Assembly: GCA_914767715.1 (NCBI GenBank)
Contig: OU612073.1
Coordinates: forward strand, 2,046,001-2,110,000
DNA length: 64,000 bases
Source of the DNA: Membranipora membranacea
Lineage: Eukaryota; Bryozoa; Gymnolaemata; Cheilostomatida; Membraniporidae
Reading direction: 5' to 3'
Shown here: positions 46,786 to 59,231 of the stretch, in pieces
How the letters are laid out: each line of letters opens with the position of its first letter
How positions within the stretch are numbered: the stretch's first letter is position 1
Program-made: the position numbers and the translations under genes
The notes under the pieces: model-generated
Seen by the model: only the letters and a program-made list of their open reading frames with translations
What the model was told of the DNA's origin: nothing
Database searches by the model: none

Positions 46786-48798
46786 TTAATATATTAAGTC
46801 TCTGACTTAAACTGTCATAGATCTGACTACCATCTATAGCTATACTCTCAGCTATGCTGGGACATGTAACTCCAAATACACGTAAATATGTGCAGAGACT
46901 GCTTGATAAGTTTTTACTGGTCTAAATAACACTCTCTGCTGTGATGAAAATCATTGCTTTTACATTGGGGAACCTTGCATGTCTCAAAGAGATGGATAAA
47001 CACATTTACATCCAATGCAGTATCCGTGTGCCTACGGAAGATAGAAAAAAAATCACGAAGACAAAACCGACCATTGCTTTGGATATAGTATGTAAATGAT
47101 CTAGATATTGCAACATACCATTTGTGGTTACCCTTGACCTGATTTCAGAGAGAAAACAGCTGCTAACTCTACTGGTCCTTGATTTAATCCTAAATTATTA
47201 TCTTCTTAGCTAATCCAATTTTGGGATTTGATGTGAGATGGTGCCAAAGACTTTTCAAATTGAGGACAATTTATTTACTTTCAATTCCTTGTAGTAGCGA
47301 TTTTTACATTGTAAGCAGAAGTATTTTTCAACAGGCAGCGTTGTGTTGAAAGCCATATATGTGTTCTCATTTCAGCTACTGGCTGAGAAAGAAAGGTTGC
47401 TACACGCTGAAGAAATGAAAACTGAAGAACTTAGGAAAAAATATCAAGATTGTCGAAAACAGGTACCTAGGATTTTTTGCCCATAGACTGGTTGACACAA
47501 ATATTCAGGTTCCAGAAATCCACATAGCAGTGCCTACTGAGGGCCATAAATCAGCTTTGATAACTGTTATATTATAGCTGTATGGAAAGTTATTGTTGTA
47601 TAGAGTTGTGTTATCTTTTCTCTTGTGGAGACAACTCCCAAGTCCAAAGCACATGTATTGTCAGCCATCTCGTTTGGTCTATCGATGAGTACAAGAATAT
47701 ACAGAACATTCAGAACACAATTTACAGACTTGTAGGAATATAGTGGAGCGTGCCCTGCACCAGACTAGTGTTGATAGTGTAGAAGGTGTTGGGAACCTTG
47801 CTACATAGGTTGAGAAAAACACACGACCCCCATCTGGAGGCTTTGGACATCACATCCTGGTTGTTTATGCAGTGTATAACACTCTTATCCAGCTTTCTGG
47901 ATATCCTTGAGCACCTGTTGTTAGTGGTTAGTGGAAATTTCCTGAGTCAACCCCGTCATAATTAATCTCAACTTGAATCAAACGGGAATACTTTAATGTA
48001 ATTAACTAGTATCAGGTCAGTTGGGGTAATTTACTAGCGGACAGGATTGTTACTGTCTTGTACCTGACTACAATCTAATACTTACCATGTTATACATTTT
48101 GTAGATCGCCACACAGCAAGCCATGCAAAAAGCAACAGAGACAAGGCTTATGGAGGGAAATAATGACACTCTTATTGTAAGTCGCAGTGATCTATACCAG
48201 TTCTACTTATGCATCATACTGTAGAGGAGTACATATAGCTGACGCTTAGGGCTGCTTCTTTTGGAAATCTATTTGTAAGTTAGCACTAAATATTACTAGC
48301 TGAGGTTCGAATCTATGATAAATAATGAATTGAAGTGAGTGACTACATGTAAGCGTACCTTAAACTTAGCTTAACTAAGCATATAGGGTAAGTTATAATA
48401 TGTGTGCTGTAGGTAACTAAGCATATGGTTATAACAATTAAATCATGCGATGATCTTTTATATCTCGTGACTTGTTACTGGCAGGCCACAGAAACACTAG
48501 AAGATACCAATCGTTATTTAAGGATAGATTTTCTGCTCTCACCTCGGAGTTAAGCTCAGCTAAGAGGCATCATCTCGATCTGGAGTGGAAAAATCTAGAT
48601 AAAAATCAACAGCTGACTCTGGAGAGAAAGAAGATGGACAATACAACGGCTAAAGCTAGAAATATTATCAGGGTAAGTGAGAGCTGTAAGTAATATGACT
48701 TACAATGAGAATCTTCACAGGTAACTGTGTAAGTTCTAATACAAAGATCCTCTGCATATTCTTATAACTCTGAGCTCCCTTTGAAGGGCTAATCACGG

Positions 48799-48822
48799 CC
48801 CCCCCCTCCCCCCCCCCCCCCC
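48799..48822. repeat. Poly-C tract, T-interrupted
   Basis: Counterpart of 2,227-2,242, longer and with one T. Confidence 0.9.
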
Positions 48823-50538
48823 GAGGTGCAAAGTTAGCCTTTCCACACATTACGTTTTATGTCAGCTAGCCCAGCCTAGTGCTTGCTATAAAAAATCACC
48901 TGAAGCTAAACTCAGGTAGCGTTTACTTCTCTAGGATAGTCAATGATTTCCCCAGTGATAATCGTGAGGTATGACGTGTGCCTTTGTTAAATTCAGCCAT
49001 TCAGCTTGTATGATAATCGGAGTCGCTTGATTAATATGGGATCAATTAGTTCATTAGGTCAATCTTTGATTTAAATATATTTACAGCTATGCTAATTTAA
49101 ACTTTGATGGAAGTACACTGCTGTATTCTTTCAGATGACAACTGATTGGTCAATTCTGAGCTGGCCATGACAGTAGCGCTACCATATATATAGTATATTA
49201 TTTCTCTATGGCTTGTCCATAGCCTTCCTGCCTATATATAATATAAATATATAAATATAAATATATATTTATACATATTTATACATATATATATATATAG
49301 ATAAAGGGACAGTGGCAGAAGCTCAGGCCTATCATTACAAACTAAGACTTTTATTTACTCTGTTTACAGGCTAGTCGACACCAGCTGACTAATATAGCTG
49401 ATAAGACAGAGTTTGATGCCTCACTTAGAGAAACATCCAAAGAGAGGCTCAGATTGAGCTCCTCACCTATCAGGTATGTTCTAACATTCCTTGTCATCTT
49501 GTTACTACCAAATAGCAATGATTGTATTAAGACTTACCTCAGTAGACAAGTTTAATCTTTATATGAAATTTTGTATTGTGGACTTACCTGAATAGATTAG
49601 CTCAATATTTATGAAACGCTATTGCTGACACAATGTGTGCCTGTCATGTCTCATGTATCTATATTTGTTTGCTGACTGCTGTCCACTTTAGCTATAACAG
49701 CAGGCCACCGTGCAGCGAAAACTTAAGCTTATCTTGACAGGCCTTTTTATGGAACAGGAGTAAGCAACTGTAAGAACATGGTTACAATTTTCTGTCTTGA
49801 CAAGATTGGTTAGTGGGCGGCGGGTGGGCTGGTGGGGCGTGGTTGCCTCACCGCCAACAAAACTTGTCAAGACAGGCTAAGTTACAATTATCTGTCTTGT
49901 ATTCTCCTGTGAAATGAGTGTAACTTCTCTAATAGAATGATCCGTAGTTGTCCTCTCTCTGATGTTAAGTAGGTAACTCCAGATTGTCTTGCTTGATTGG
50001 TCAAATATTCCACAAAGTTATAAGCCCATTTTTATATTACATAGGTCTCCGAGACAGCAAACTATCCATGATATAACATTAGATGATATACTGAGTGTAT
50101 CCCAACAACCACAAACTCCGTCCACTTCATACAAACACAACCAAAGAAGAGCTGATAAAATAGACTATGATCATCTTATATCAGCGTCACCGGTATGTAA
50201 CATGAACATCAAATAAGTATTTACTTAAAAAAAAACCACCATTCAAAGTTTAGTCATAATGTGTTTTCTGTTTGTAGCGCTATGTTATGAATAATGCAAG
50301 TCAGCCATAATAATGGTTTTGTGTCCTTTTGTAGTAACAGGTCTTTTTGTGAGTGACAGGAAAGTTTATCTCAAGAGGGAGATCATCTACTGTTCACACT
50401 ATAGTAGTCAAAACATGATGATGTCCCTTGTTAGTATAAAAAAATTAATGATGATTTAATGTTGTTATTGCAGTTTACATCCAGCAGAAATTAGATGCTA
50501 TAACTAACGAAATGGAGAAAAGACGGCTGATTTCCTGA

Positions 50539-51893
50539 AAATTGACGAGACGGTGTCTCCATTAAAGTCACAGCTCTGAGATTTCTGCCTGCCACATACC
50601 AACTGGCAATGAAAAATTATTTTTATTGTGTCTTGTGTTATTTCTGTGGAGTTTTTGTTTGGTTATGAGTGACTGATTCACTTGTAGGCTTGTGATATTC
50701 TAGTGTTTTTGTTGGTCAATTGTTTATGTCTTTATAACCTAGCTGTCATTTCGGTCAGATAATTTATGGCAGTTTTTGCTACTACTCAGCAGAAATATCG
50801 GCTTACAATAATGTTTTAGATTTTTATGATGACTATACAATTATTGTGGGGTGTACACTATGACTATCCAAACAGTGGGAGAACACCAAGCATGATCATA
50901 TTTCACATTCTTTGGTATAGCGTCCAACACTTTAGCATCAGAATTGAGTGACCTCATCGTACACATGGACAGTAAATTACATCATCATAATAGTGCTGTA
51001 AGAACATGATCATAGTTGAACAATGTGATAAGCAAAAATATCATGTTTTATATCATTAAAACCAAGCCGGTAACTGCTGCTTTGATTATGGCAAGTGATT
51101 TTGTTGGTATTTTTTACATTTTTCTGTAAAAACAAAGTGACCTGTTAAGTTGCAGTTATTTTTGGACACTGTTTAGTAGTCAAACAATGTAGAGTACTTC
51201 AACTTATCTGAGCAGATAAATAAGACTGATGTAACTTTTATTTACAAGTCATTAGAAGTTATCTTTTCATCATTCATGAGAAGACAAGTACTACTTTCTA
51301 TAACAAATCGTCAAAGTACCAGTAAATGCATATTGTCAACCTTGGTTATAACTCTAACTGCGTAGCGATGAATAATAAAGAAAAAGAATTGGCTCTATAC
51401 ATGTGCTGTAGAGTTATAATGTTAAATAACCGAGAGCTGGTCTCCCATTATCCGCTTATATGATATCAGACTATACAAAAATGTTTGCTATAAGCCAACT
51501 GACTTAGACTCTTGAGGTTGCACTGTCTCCTTAATTCTAGGGGTAAGGTGACCCTGTGTCATAGGACAGGCTAGCGTAGATCTGAACTTTACCGCAGTCA
51601 TCCAAAAAGTGACAATAGTGTGTTTAGTAAAATCGAGGCTGTATAAGAAAATATGTCAGCTGTTATAATAATACTGAAAAATAAAAACAACTGCTAAGAA
51701 TGTAAACATTTTGTTAGAGAGAACAGCATCATATAACTTCTGGCTACAAAACTGATGTGTCATATTCTCTGTGAAACTAAAATAATAATAAAGAAATGCT
51801 GAGTTATGTGGCCTCAGAGAGCACCACATCATAAATGTCCGTTAGTACTCTAGGATATAATGTATCCTAAGATGTGACATCAGCTTCAGGTCT
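50539..51893. other. Convergent intergenic / 3' UTR region, copy B
   Basis: Between the former stop of the coiled-coil locus (TGA at 50,536) and the caspase gene stop (51,894). Aligns to 3,950-5,688 except for the 0.39-kb block missing here. No gene seen. Confidence 0.6.
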
Positions 51894-54428
51894 TCACTTT
51901 GCCACTTTCCACTTCAAAAACAACCGAGAGCTTTCCTTTTCTCCTTCAGTGATCTCTTCTAGTTCGCCTGGATAAACAAATAAAGTACATATGTTGAGGA
52001 AAGAAGATCAAACAACCACTGGGTTTTGAAAAGTCATGATTGAAATTAACATTTGGTTTACTTCTTCTTGTGGGTCAGAAGGAAAAGAAAAATTCCAAAA
52101 CTGCTGGCAGATTTCAATCAAATAAATGAAGCACAATCAGGACCACGGGCTAAGAATCTTGGAATCCTGAAGAGCCAGTGCATCAGAGTAAGGGTGCAGA
52201 CCCCTGAGGAACGCCAGCCGAACAAAAACTCACAACTTGCTCAAGGTTAAATCTCAAGATTGATTTGAGACCAGCGTTAGCACTCTACCCTAGAGTTCCT
52301 CTCCTGGGATCTGGAGCTATAATTGGCACAGCAAGGTTCAAGTAAATGGCTAGTTCCAGAATGCACTGCACATTGGGACAACAGTGAAAAACCTTCTAAT
52401 GAGATAATCACGTTAAACTCAGACATACCAGGAAGCCAGGAGAGATAAGTCAGTCTTGGATTTCTGAGATCAGTAGTGAGACTATCTGGATGTTCTCCTT
52501 GTTTTCTCATATCTATTCCAGGCTGTAAGAAGAGCATCCTGGTTCCCATATTACAAGTTATCCTCGGCATCTGAGCTACGTATGCCTCTTCTTTTCTCTC
52601 AGGAGGGAGAGATGTCTTTAGCTGGATAGTAGCCTTAACAGTGAACTTATTCACTGCTTCCTGTATCTGTTAAACAACATGTCCAAATGCCTTATCAAAC
52701 TATCTAGTTGAAAGTTTGAAAGTGTGATCTACGTTTCAGAGTTTCAATGATGTTAAACGCAACAGTTTTAACTTACACATACCATTCATTTGTCTCACTT
52801 TTCAAATTAGTATCAAAATTTGGCAATGACATTGAAAAATGAAGTTCATATGGAATCTGTCAAGATGGTTTAGTTCTAAAGGTAGAAACTTATGCACAAA
52901 AGTATTACTTTAATCAATGTCATGTACTTACTATGTTTCCCAGCATCTGAAGGTGATATCGATGAGCATACTTGTAGAAAGTGATAATCAAACCTCTTAT
53001 GAAGGGCGATCCATTCTGATCTCGAGGAGCAACAAAACCTGAAACACACCAATCAATATAAAGACATGAATAGCTTATCGCTGCTTATCAAGCTGGTAGT
53101 GAACAGGGAATTCTTTTGGTTTTAATCAGATAGTCTCTGTAGGGTTATTTATGTGAAGCTACTTTTACTCACCGTCAAAGCTAGACTGTATGATGAAGAG
53201 ATCAGCTACTATGCCATCTTCTGGTTTGTTATCCATATAGTATGTCCTTATACGTGAGTTGTCTCCTGATGCTTGACCTAATTCTGTACTGACTTCTGTG
53301 TGCACCGCTGGGTCAGGTGCTACGACATCATCGAGCATTATATCCCTGTTACCTATAAATATGACAACAGTAACATTTTAGTTCACTTCAATTGATAACT
53401 GAAGGAGTACCTCTAAGTTTGATCCAGAGACATATTTTGCTATCAGAGTAAAATGCAGTTCATATATAAATCCATATATCCATTATATAACCAAACACCT
53501 ATCCTATCTATCATACAATTATTGCATCAATGAGAGGTAGTTCATTTATTGCATCAAGTAAGGTAAACATGATTTCGATCACAACAAAATAATTATGGTT
53601 TTTGCTGATGAATGGATGTCCCAATAGAAATATACATACATTACAGTCGTCCTTACTTTGTGAATTAGATCAAGTATGATCCAATTTGCCTGTTTTCGTG
53701 CCGCCAGCAGTTGAATGGAAACAGCCACAATGTGGTCAAATAGGATCAAACCTGATCTAATTGGGGATGGTAAGACTTAGATATGAATATGCTGTGCTCT
53801 GATGGTAGTGGTCATTTTTATTTAGTAGTAAAATTTACTAACCTCCAGCGCAGGCTTGTATAATGATGAGTTTTGGTTTTCCTTTCATAGCCGGGAAATT
53901 TCTGGCTGAGATTAACTGATAGATTTCAGTCAGCCTGATGTGTTCGTCATCTGACCCTTGGACACTCCCTTCAGCACCATGACTAGTTATAACCAGTACA
54001 AACATTCCTAGATCTTTGTATACTGAGCAGCCTGTCTGGTCTACCAGCTGAGTTTCTCTGTGAATATCTGTCACTATATCCTTTAGAAAATCAAATGTTC
54101 ATTGTCACTGGGCAGCGATGGAGACCGGCCTCACTAACAGAACGCTGTCAGGGACATTAATATAAACTAACTCACTGAGGATTGAATAAATCACAAAAGG
54201 AGGCTGCTGCCTAGGCTAAATAGACAATGGAAAAATGTTTACCTTTGCCCTGTAGTTTTTATACTCTCCATTCACAACAAACCCGAAGTTCTCCAGCATA
54301 TTCTTCATATTATCATGATCAATGTCAGCACCCTTTCTCCAGACTTGTTGACCTTGTTGATTAGTGTACTCATACTTATTAGATAGTATGAGGGCGCGAC
54401 CTCTTGTCTTAGTCATCTTATATCTCAT
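51894..54428 (-). CDS. Caspase (C14) p20-p10 exons of copy B
   Basis: Six exons with the same lengths as in copy A (186, 238, 180, 107, 238 and 74 bases). TKTRGRALILSN, SHGAEG, QACAG and APRDQNGSPF are all conserved. The first exon differs from copy A mainly in one patch (TNQQGQQVWRKGADID versus TNLEGELDRRKGADKD); the remaining exons are almost unchanged. Active-site residues are intact, so decay of this half has not begun. Confidence 0.88.
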
Positions 54429-57400
54429 CTAAAATAGGGTAGGGCGGGCATATTTTAGTCTCTACACTTCATCTGTCTTGAGATTAGTAGTAAACACAAA
54501 TCAAAACCGCTAGAACTCAATATTTCAACCCTATTTCAACTTATAGGAATTTTGATTGGTTCATTTATTCAGATTTGTAGTAAGAAAAGATATCATATTC
54601 AAAAGATATTCCTTGAGTCGTCTGCTTTTTCAGCGAGCAACCACAACTTCTAAGCATAACTCTTGTTTGTATTTATATCTTCTGTGTAAAGCTCTGAGTC
54701 GGATAAATATTTCTGAGCAGTTACTTTTTATTCGTTAGCAAGTAAAATGCAGATAAAGTCTCACTTAGGCTGTCATGTGTCTATAGTTGAATAAGGAGAA
54801 CTTACTGTTTCCCGTGAGATAGTTGACTGTGAGTCACTGAGGACCAGCGGTAGGTCGATTATTGGAGGTTGTGATGTCATCAGCTCTATGATCTCATCCA
54901 CAGCTTCCTCATTATTCTGTGTATCATTTCTGACATTCTCTCCACCAGCTGCTACTGCTCTGTATGTCTCTTCAGGTTGTATAGCTGTGAGGAGACAATT
55001 TAAATGAATTGTGAGTGAATCTGGCCAATTAAATAGAGAATAAAGAAGTCTGAGAAACAATTTATAGATATATAACTCAAGAAGTCAATAATGATATTTA
55101 GGATAATAATGATATTACAATCTTGTTATTGAAGGATAATTTAGATTGGCTGTACAGACCCAGACGAGCTGTTGAGTCCGGTGGCTGGAGAGTGGAGATA
55201 TAAGCGCTGACTTTATCTTTATCTGGTTCTGTCAGCGATAAACCTGTCGGAGAGGAGAATAAATAATGTTATGTCACTGACCGAATAAATAAATAGGATC
55301 AAGCTTAAATTGATGATCAAAGGAAGTTAGTTATGTTACATTAATACACACCCAAGAACCATGAAAAAAATGATCAAAATAATTTAATTGAATGGCTGAA
55401 AGTATTCGGAAATCAATTTACTGAAAGAAAGGAGATGTACAACAAATAAGATTTGTGTGGGATCTGCTCACACTTACACGGAAATCTTAGAGGCCTCGGT
55501 ACTTTGAGTTGTCCACCGTTAGTTTGGTCGTTACAGCAGGGCACAGGGACAGCGTTAGAGAGGAGTGTGCTCAGCTGATGAGAAAGAGGTAGATCTTTGT
55601 TAGTGTGTCTCAGAGGAGAATACCAATCTGGATCTTCTTCTGTCTCAGGCTCAGACTCGTGTAGATACAGACAGTGAGCACAGTAGAACTCACAGATAGG
55701 TCGAGCTGCAACCCAGATAGACAGCAGGTGCTTTATGAGCGAGTCTGTGATGCCAATCAGTTGCTTCCATGAGGAATCTAATTCCTCCACAGGTGTATAT
55801 ACCTGTACAGTGACTCTGCGATCAGCACTGCTGTGTACTACACGGCTTACAGTGTTACCATGGTGTACCATAGCACCGTTACGAGCTGTACTGATACAGA
55901 GACCGGGGTCAGTGAAGGGGGTCAGATATACACATGTTAGCAGGTAGTATGCGTACGAGGGGGGTGATAGGCCAAGAAAGTTTATATCCACTCTAAGTTG
56001 TAGAAGCTTATTGTCAGTAGGAATAAGGTCCAGGGCGTCAGTGGAGAAGTAGGGGATGATGAATGTATTCCTTGGTGATTTATGAACTGGACCACATAAG
56101 AGATGGAAAGCCGTAAGCAGTGGCAAAGCCACCTCATATGAAAGGTTTGGCTGACAGAACAAGTTCAATAGAACAGCCTCATCAACGACTCCACTCTTCA
56201 ACAGAAGATCAACAAGTTTTGTGTATCTCTTTTTTGAGATCATCTCATTTCCTATAGCTATAATCCTGGGTTGGGCTGCCAGTCTAGACTTCCACCGATC
56301 TCTAAATCTGTGATGAAACAGGAGAGCGATTGCGTCGGTGACGGCAGTAAGTCTATGGAAAACATATCCCCTCAGACTATCCTCATGTTCAAACCACAGA
56401 ACTCGACCAACATTGTGCATATAACGGAGCACAGTGAGATTTGCATCTCCTGGAAACTTTTTTGTGACTTCAGTGAGAAGAATGAAGGGCACATCACTCA
56501 TCTGATCAAAGAAGAGAAGAAGCAACTCCCAAAGTTTTGGGATTATTGTGAAGAATGGTTCAGCTCTGATCTGTAGGGTCTGCAGTATCTGGAGGATAAC
56601 CTCCTTACTGTTATCACTGCTATCTAACTCAAATATATTCTGCGGAGGAAAGATTTCTGATGATGATGAGAAGAGGGCAATACTACAGAACTCAGATTGA
56701 CCTTTAGTAAATCTCTTCTCTTCCTCTATCATATCCCTGATTAGAGAAGTCAGAGTACCTAGCAGCTCAATCTTTTTGGTGTCAAAAACAGAAACATCAG
56801 AGAATTTGTCTTTATGGGTGAGGACAAGAAGAGGATGGCCTAGACGAGGACATGACACATATAAATGTGACATGTAGTCCAGGACTAGTATCCTCACTGC
56901 TTCTCTTGGGCCACCTGATGGCAACAACTTCTCAAACTGCTCCATATTAACAACAATGACTGGAATATAATTACTCCGTATTACCATATGATAGGAAATA
57001 TGGTAAATACGGTCACCTCCAAAATCAAAAACTTTCAACTGTGACTCTCCAACTGTGATCTCAGCCATTTTGAAAACCTCAGTAGTGTCATCCTCAATCC
57101 CTTCTCTGTTACGATATGTGAGACTTCTTTCCTTTGTTTTCAAACTATTAATGAGACTAGTTTTACCTGCCATTCTGTTACCGATCACTGCTGCAGATAC
57201 TATAGGGAGCTTTACACCACCGTGTTGTTCGAGATCTGTGTAGTATTTTCTTATAGCCTGCAGGCCCTGCTCACAGACTGCATAGGGAGGAGATGTCAGA
57301 GCTCCACATTGACGACAGTCCAGGTTCTCTAGAGCAGGTAGAAGAAGAAGACGAGAGTCTAATGATTGGAGGTTACTGTTAAGGTAGAGGGTCAGTGTCT

Positions 57401-59199
57401 TGAGCTTCTTCAGTTGTATAATAACTGGTGGGAGAGATGTGAAGCTATTAGCTCCTATATTTATGGTCTCCAGGTTCGAGAGATTTGACAACCTGAAAAA
57501 ATAATTGTATGAGCTATAAGAATTTAGATAAAATACAGACGTCTATTGTCAATATCAGTCTACAGCTCTTTTGGCACCATTGCCTGAAATAATTGTAAAG
57601 CATCAAAGGGCACAAATATAGACATGACATAAATTTAATTCAACACTGTGTTAATTGCATCATGCATCATTGGGTGATTATATCTGGTAGGTCGTAACTT
57701 GTCTCCCTCCGCTCAATATCTCACCCCATCCCAACAACTCCTCACCAATGAGTGAATTTATGATTAATTTGTATTTATAATGGCTATGTGCGGCTTCAGT
57801 ACGTTTGTGTACAAATCCCAAAATAATCATTCATGGCCGACATCAATGATTTTTTTTTTGAAGTTGGTGTAATCGCGCATAGGCAACTTAAAGTAGACTG
57901 CCCTGTTTATATTTTATTATTTTATTATGTGTGATAGTTTGGCAACTTTTTGAATAGGCAAAAATTGACATCTTAGGTCAGATTCGCAGCCTCTTTGTGT
58001 TTTTGGGAAATTCTCACAATTCCTCGAAAGAGGTTTGTCTGAAGAGAATCATATTGTCTTTGAAAGGGTGAAAGAAAACCTCATGGCCAACATAGTCTCG
58101 CTTCTCAAGTTTTATATGGGCTCATTTAATGAGACAGCAAGATGGCGCTGATGGCTACTACCTCCACTACTATCGACACCCTCAACATGGAAGCTCTACA
58201 CCTAATTTTATCATCCTACCAAGAGCTTCATAGGCGTACCAGGGCAAAAGGTTCTTTTACAGATGCGATTTCCACCATGTTGAAAATGATCAGATGTTAA
58301 TCAGCTGTTCTCAGCTCATCTCTACATTTTAGGTATGCAGTTGACTCTGCAGGCATTTTCTATCTACTTTGCTTGTTGACAGTTGAGGGACTTCAAATGA
58401 AATTGAACCGAAACATTGTTTATTATGGGAACTCAACTCTTTAGGAAAAAAATCTGAATTAAATCTCATGTAAGAGCAAGATGGCTCTGAATGTCGCCAA
58501 CCAATGCTTTGAAAATATACAGCGAAGAGGCCATAAATTGGTTTCAGAAAAAAGACATCCACATTTTCAAAAAAAGCCAGATTTGATGACAACAATTAAA
58601 AACTATGGTAAACACGTCAAACATCACTACTGTATCATATGTATATTTTGGGTCTACAATATTTGAAAATACTACTTGTAGTATAGACAAATCGGAAAAT
58701 AATTTTTCACTTAATATTTGCTCCTGAAACGTACAAATATATTTAAAGACATTGAGAATTCGTCTTCATCGGTGAAATCCTAAAATTTTGGAAAACAGAA
58801 ATTTGCTTTACGTGTGTACTGTGTACTGAAGTGGAAAATTTTCTCGAAAAAGCGAATTTTTTAGAGGAAAAATAATTATTAGTTGTCTTCTTCTTGTACA
58901 GGAAAAAACCAATCTTTAAACTTACTTATATCATAATTATTCTTAATGGACAACTGTCGAATTCCTATTGGCTGAGGGATGGGAGCTTTCACCATTCCAG
59001 TCAGTTGCATGTTAATGCACTGATCATTCTGAATTTGGGTAACTTGAAATTTGAGGATGGCTTTTAAAGACTAACGGAAACATACATACTTATATCAGTC
59101 ATATAAAGAATACACACATATACCTGGTACTTATATCAGTATATCGAATATCTATATAATTAATAAATATGATGGTGGTGTTTAAAAAACCTGTTGGAA

Positions 59200-59231
<32 letters not shown>

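Larger units (their letters stand above)
34977..50494 (+). pseudogene. Coiled-coil protein gene, full-length locus (copy B), decayed
   Basis: Exon-like blocks: 34977-35095, 35970-36029, 36576-36663, 37423-37532, 37950-38053, 38420-38501, 39035-39164, 39731-39867, 40208-40398, 41430-41587, 41986-42177, 42618-42808, 43137-43306, 43683-43776, 44290-44458, 44950-45076, 45686-45878, 46299-46457, 47376-47462, 48105-48176, 48485-48672, 49370-49473, 50045-50192 and 50474-50494. About 1,040 codons, K/E/Q/L-rich long coiled coil with an S/P/Q tail; family not recognised. Most neighbouring phases fit, but there is an in-frame TGA at 39,104 and frame lesions in the exons at 41,430 (+2), 42,618 (-1), 44,290 (-1), 45,686 (+1), 48,485 (-1, shared with copy A) and 50,474 (-4, early TAG). 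Joins after 35,095 and 40,398 are also out of phase. Splice sites are kept. Pseudogene is the likeliest reading; assembly error is the alternative. Confidence 0.72.
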
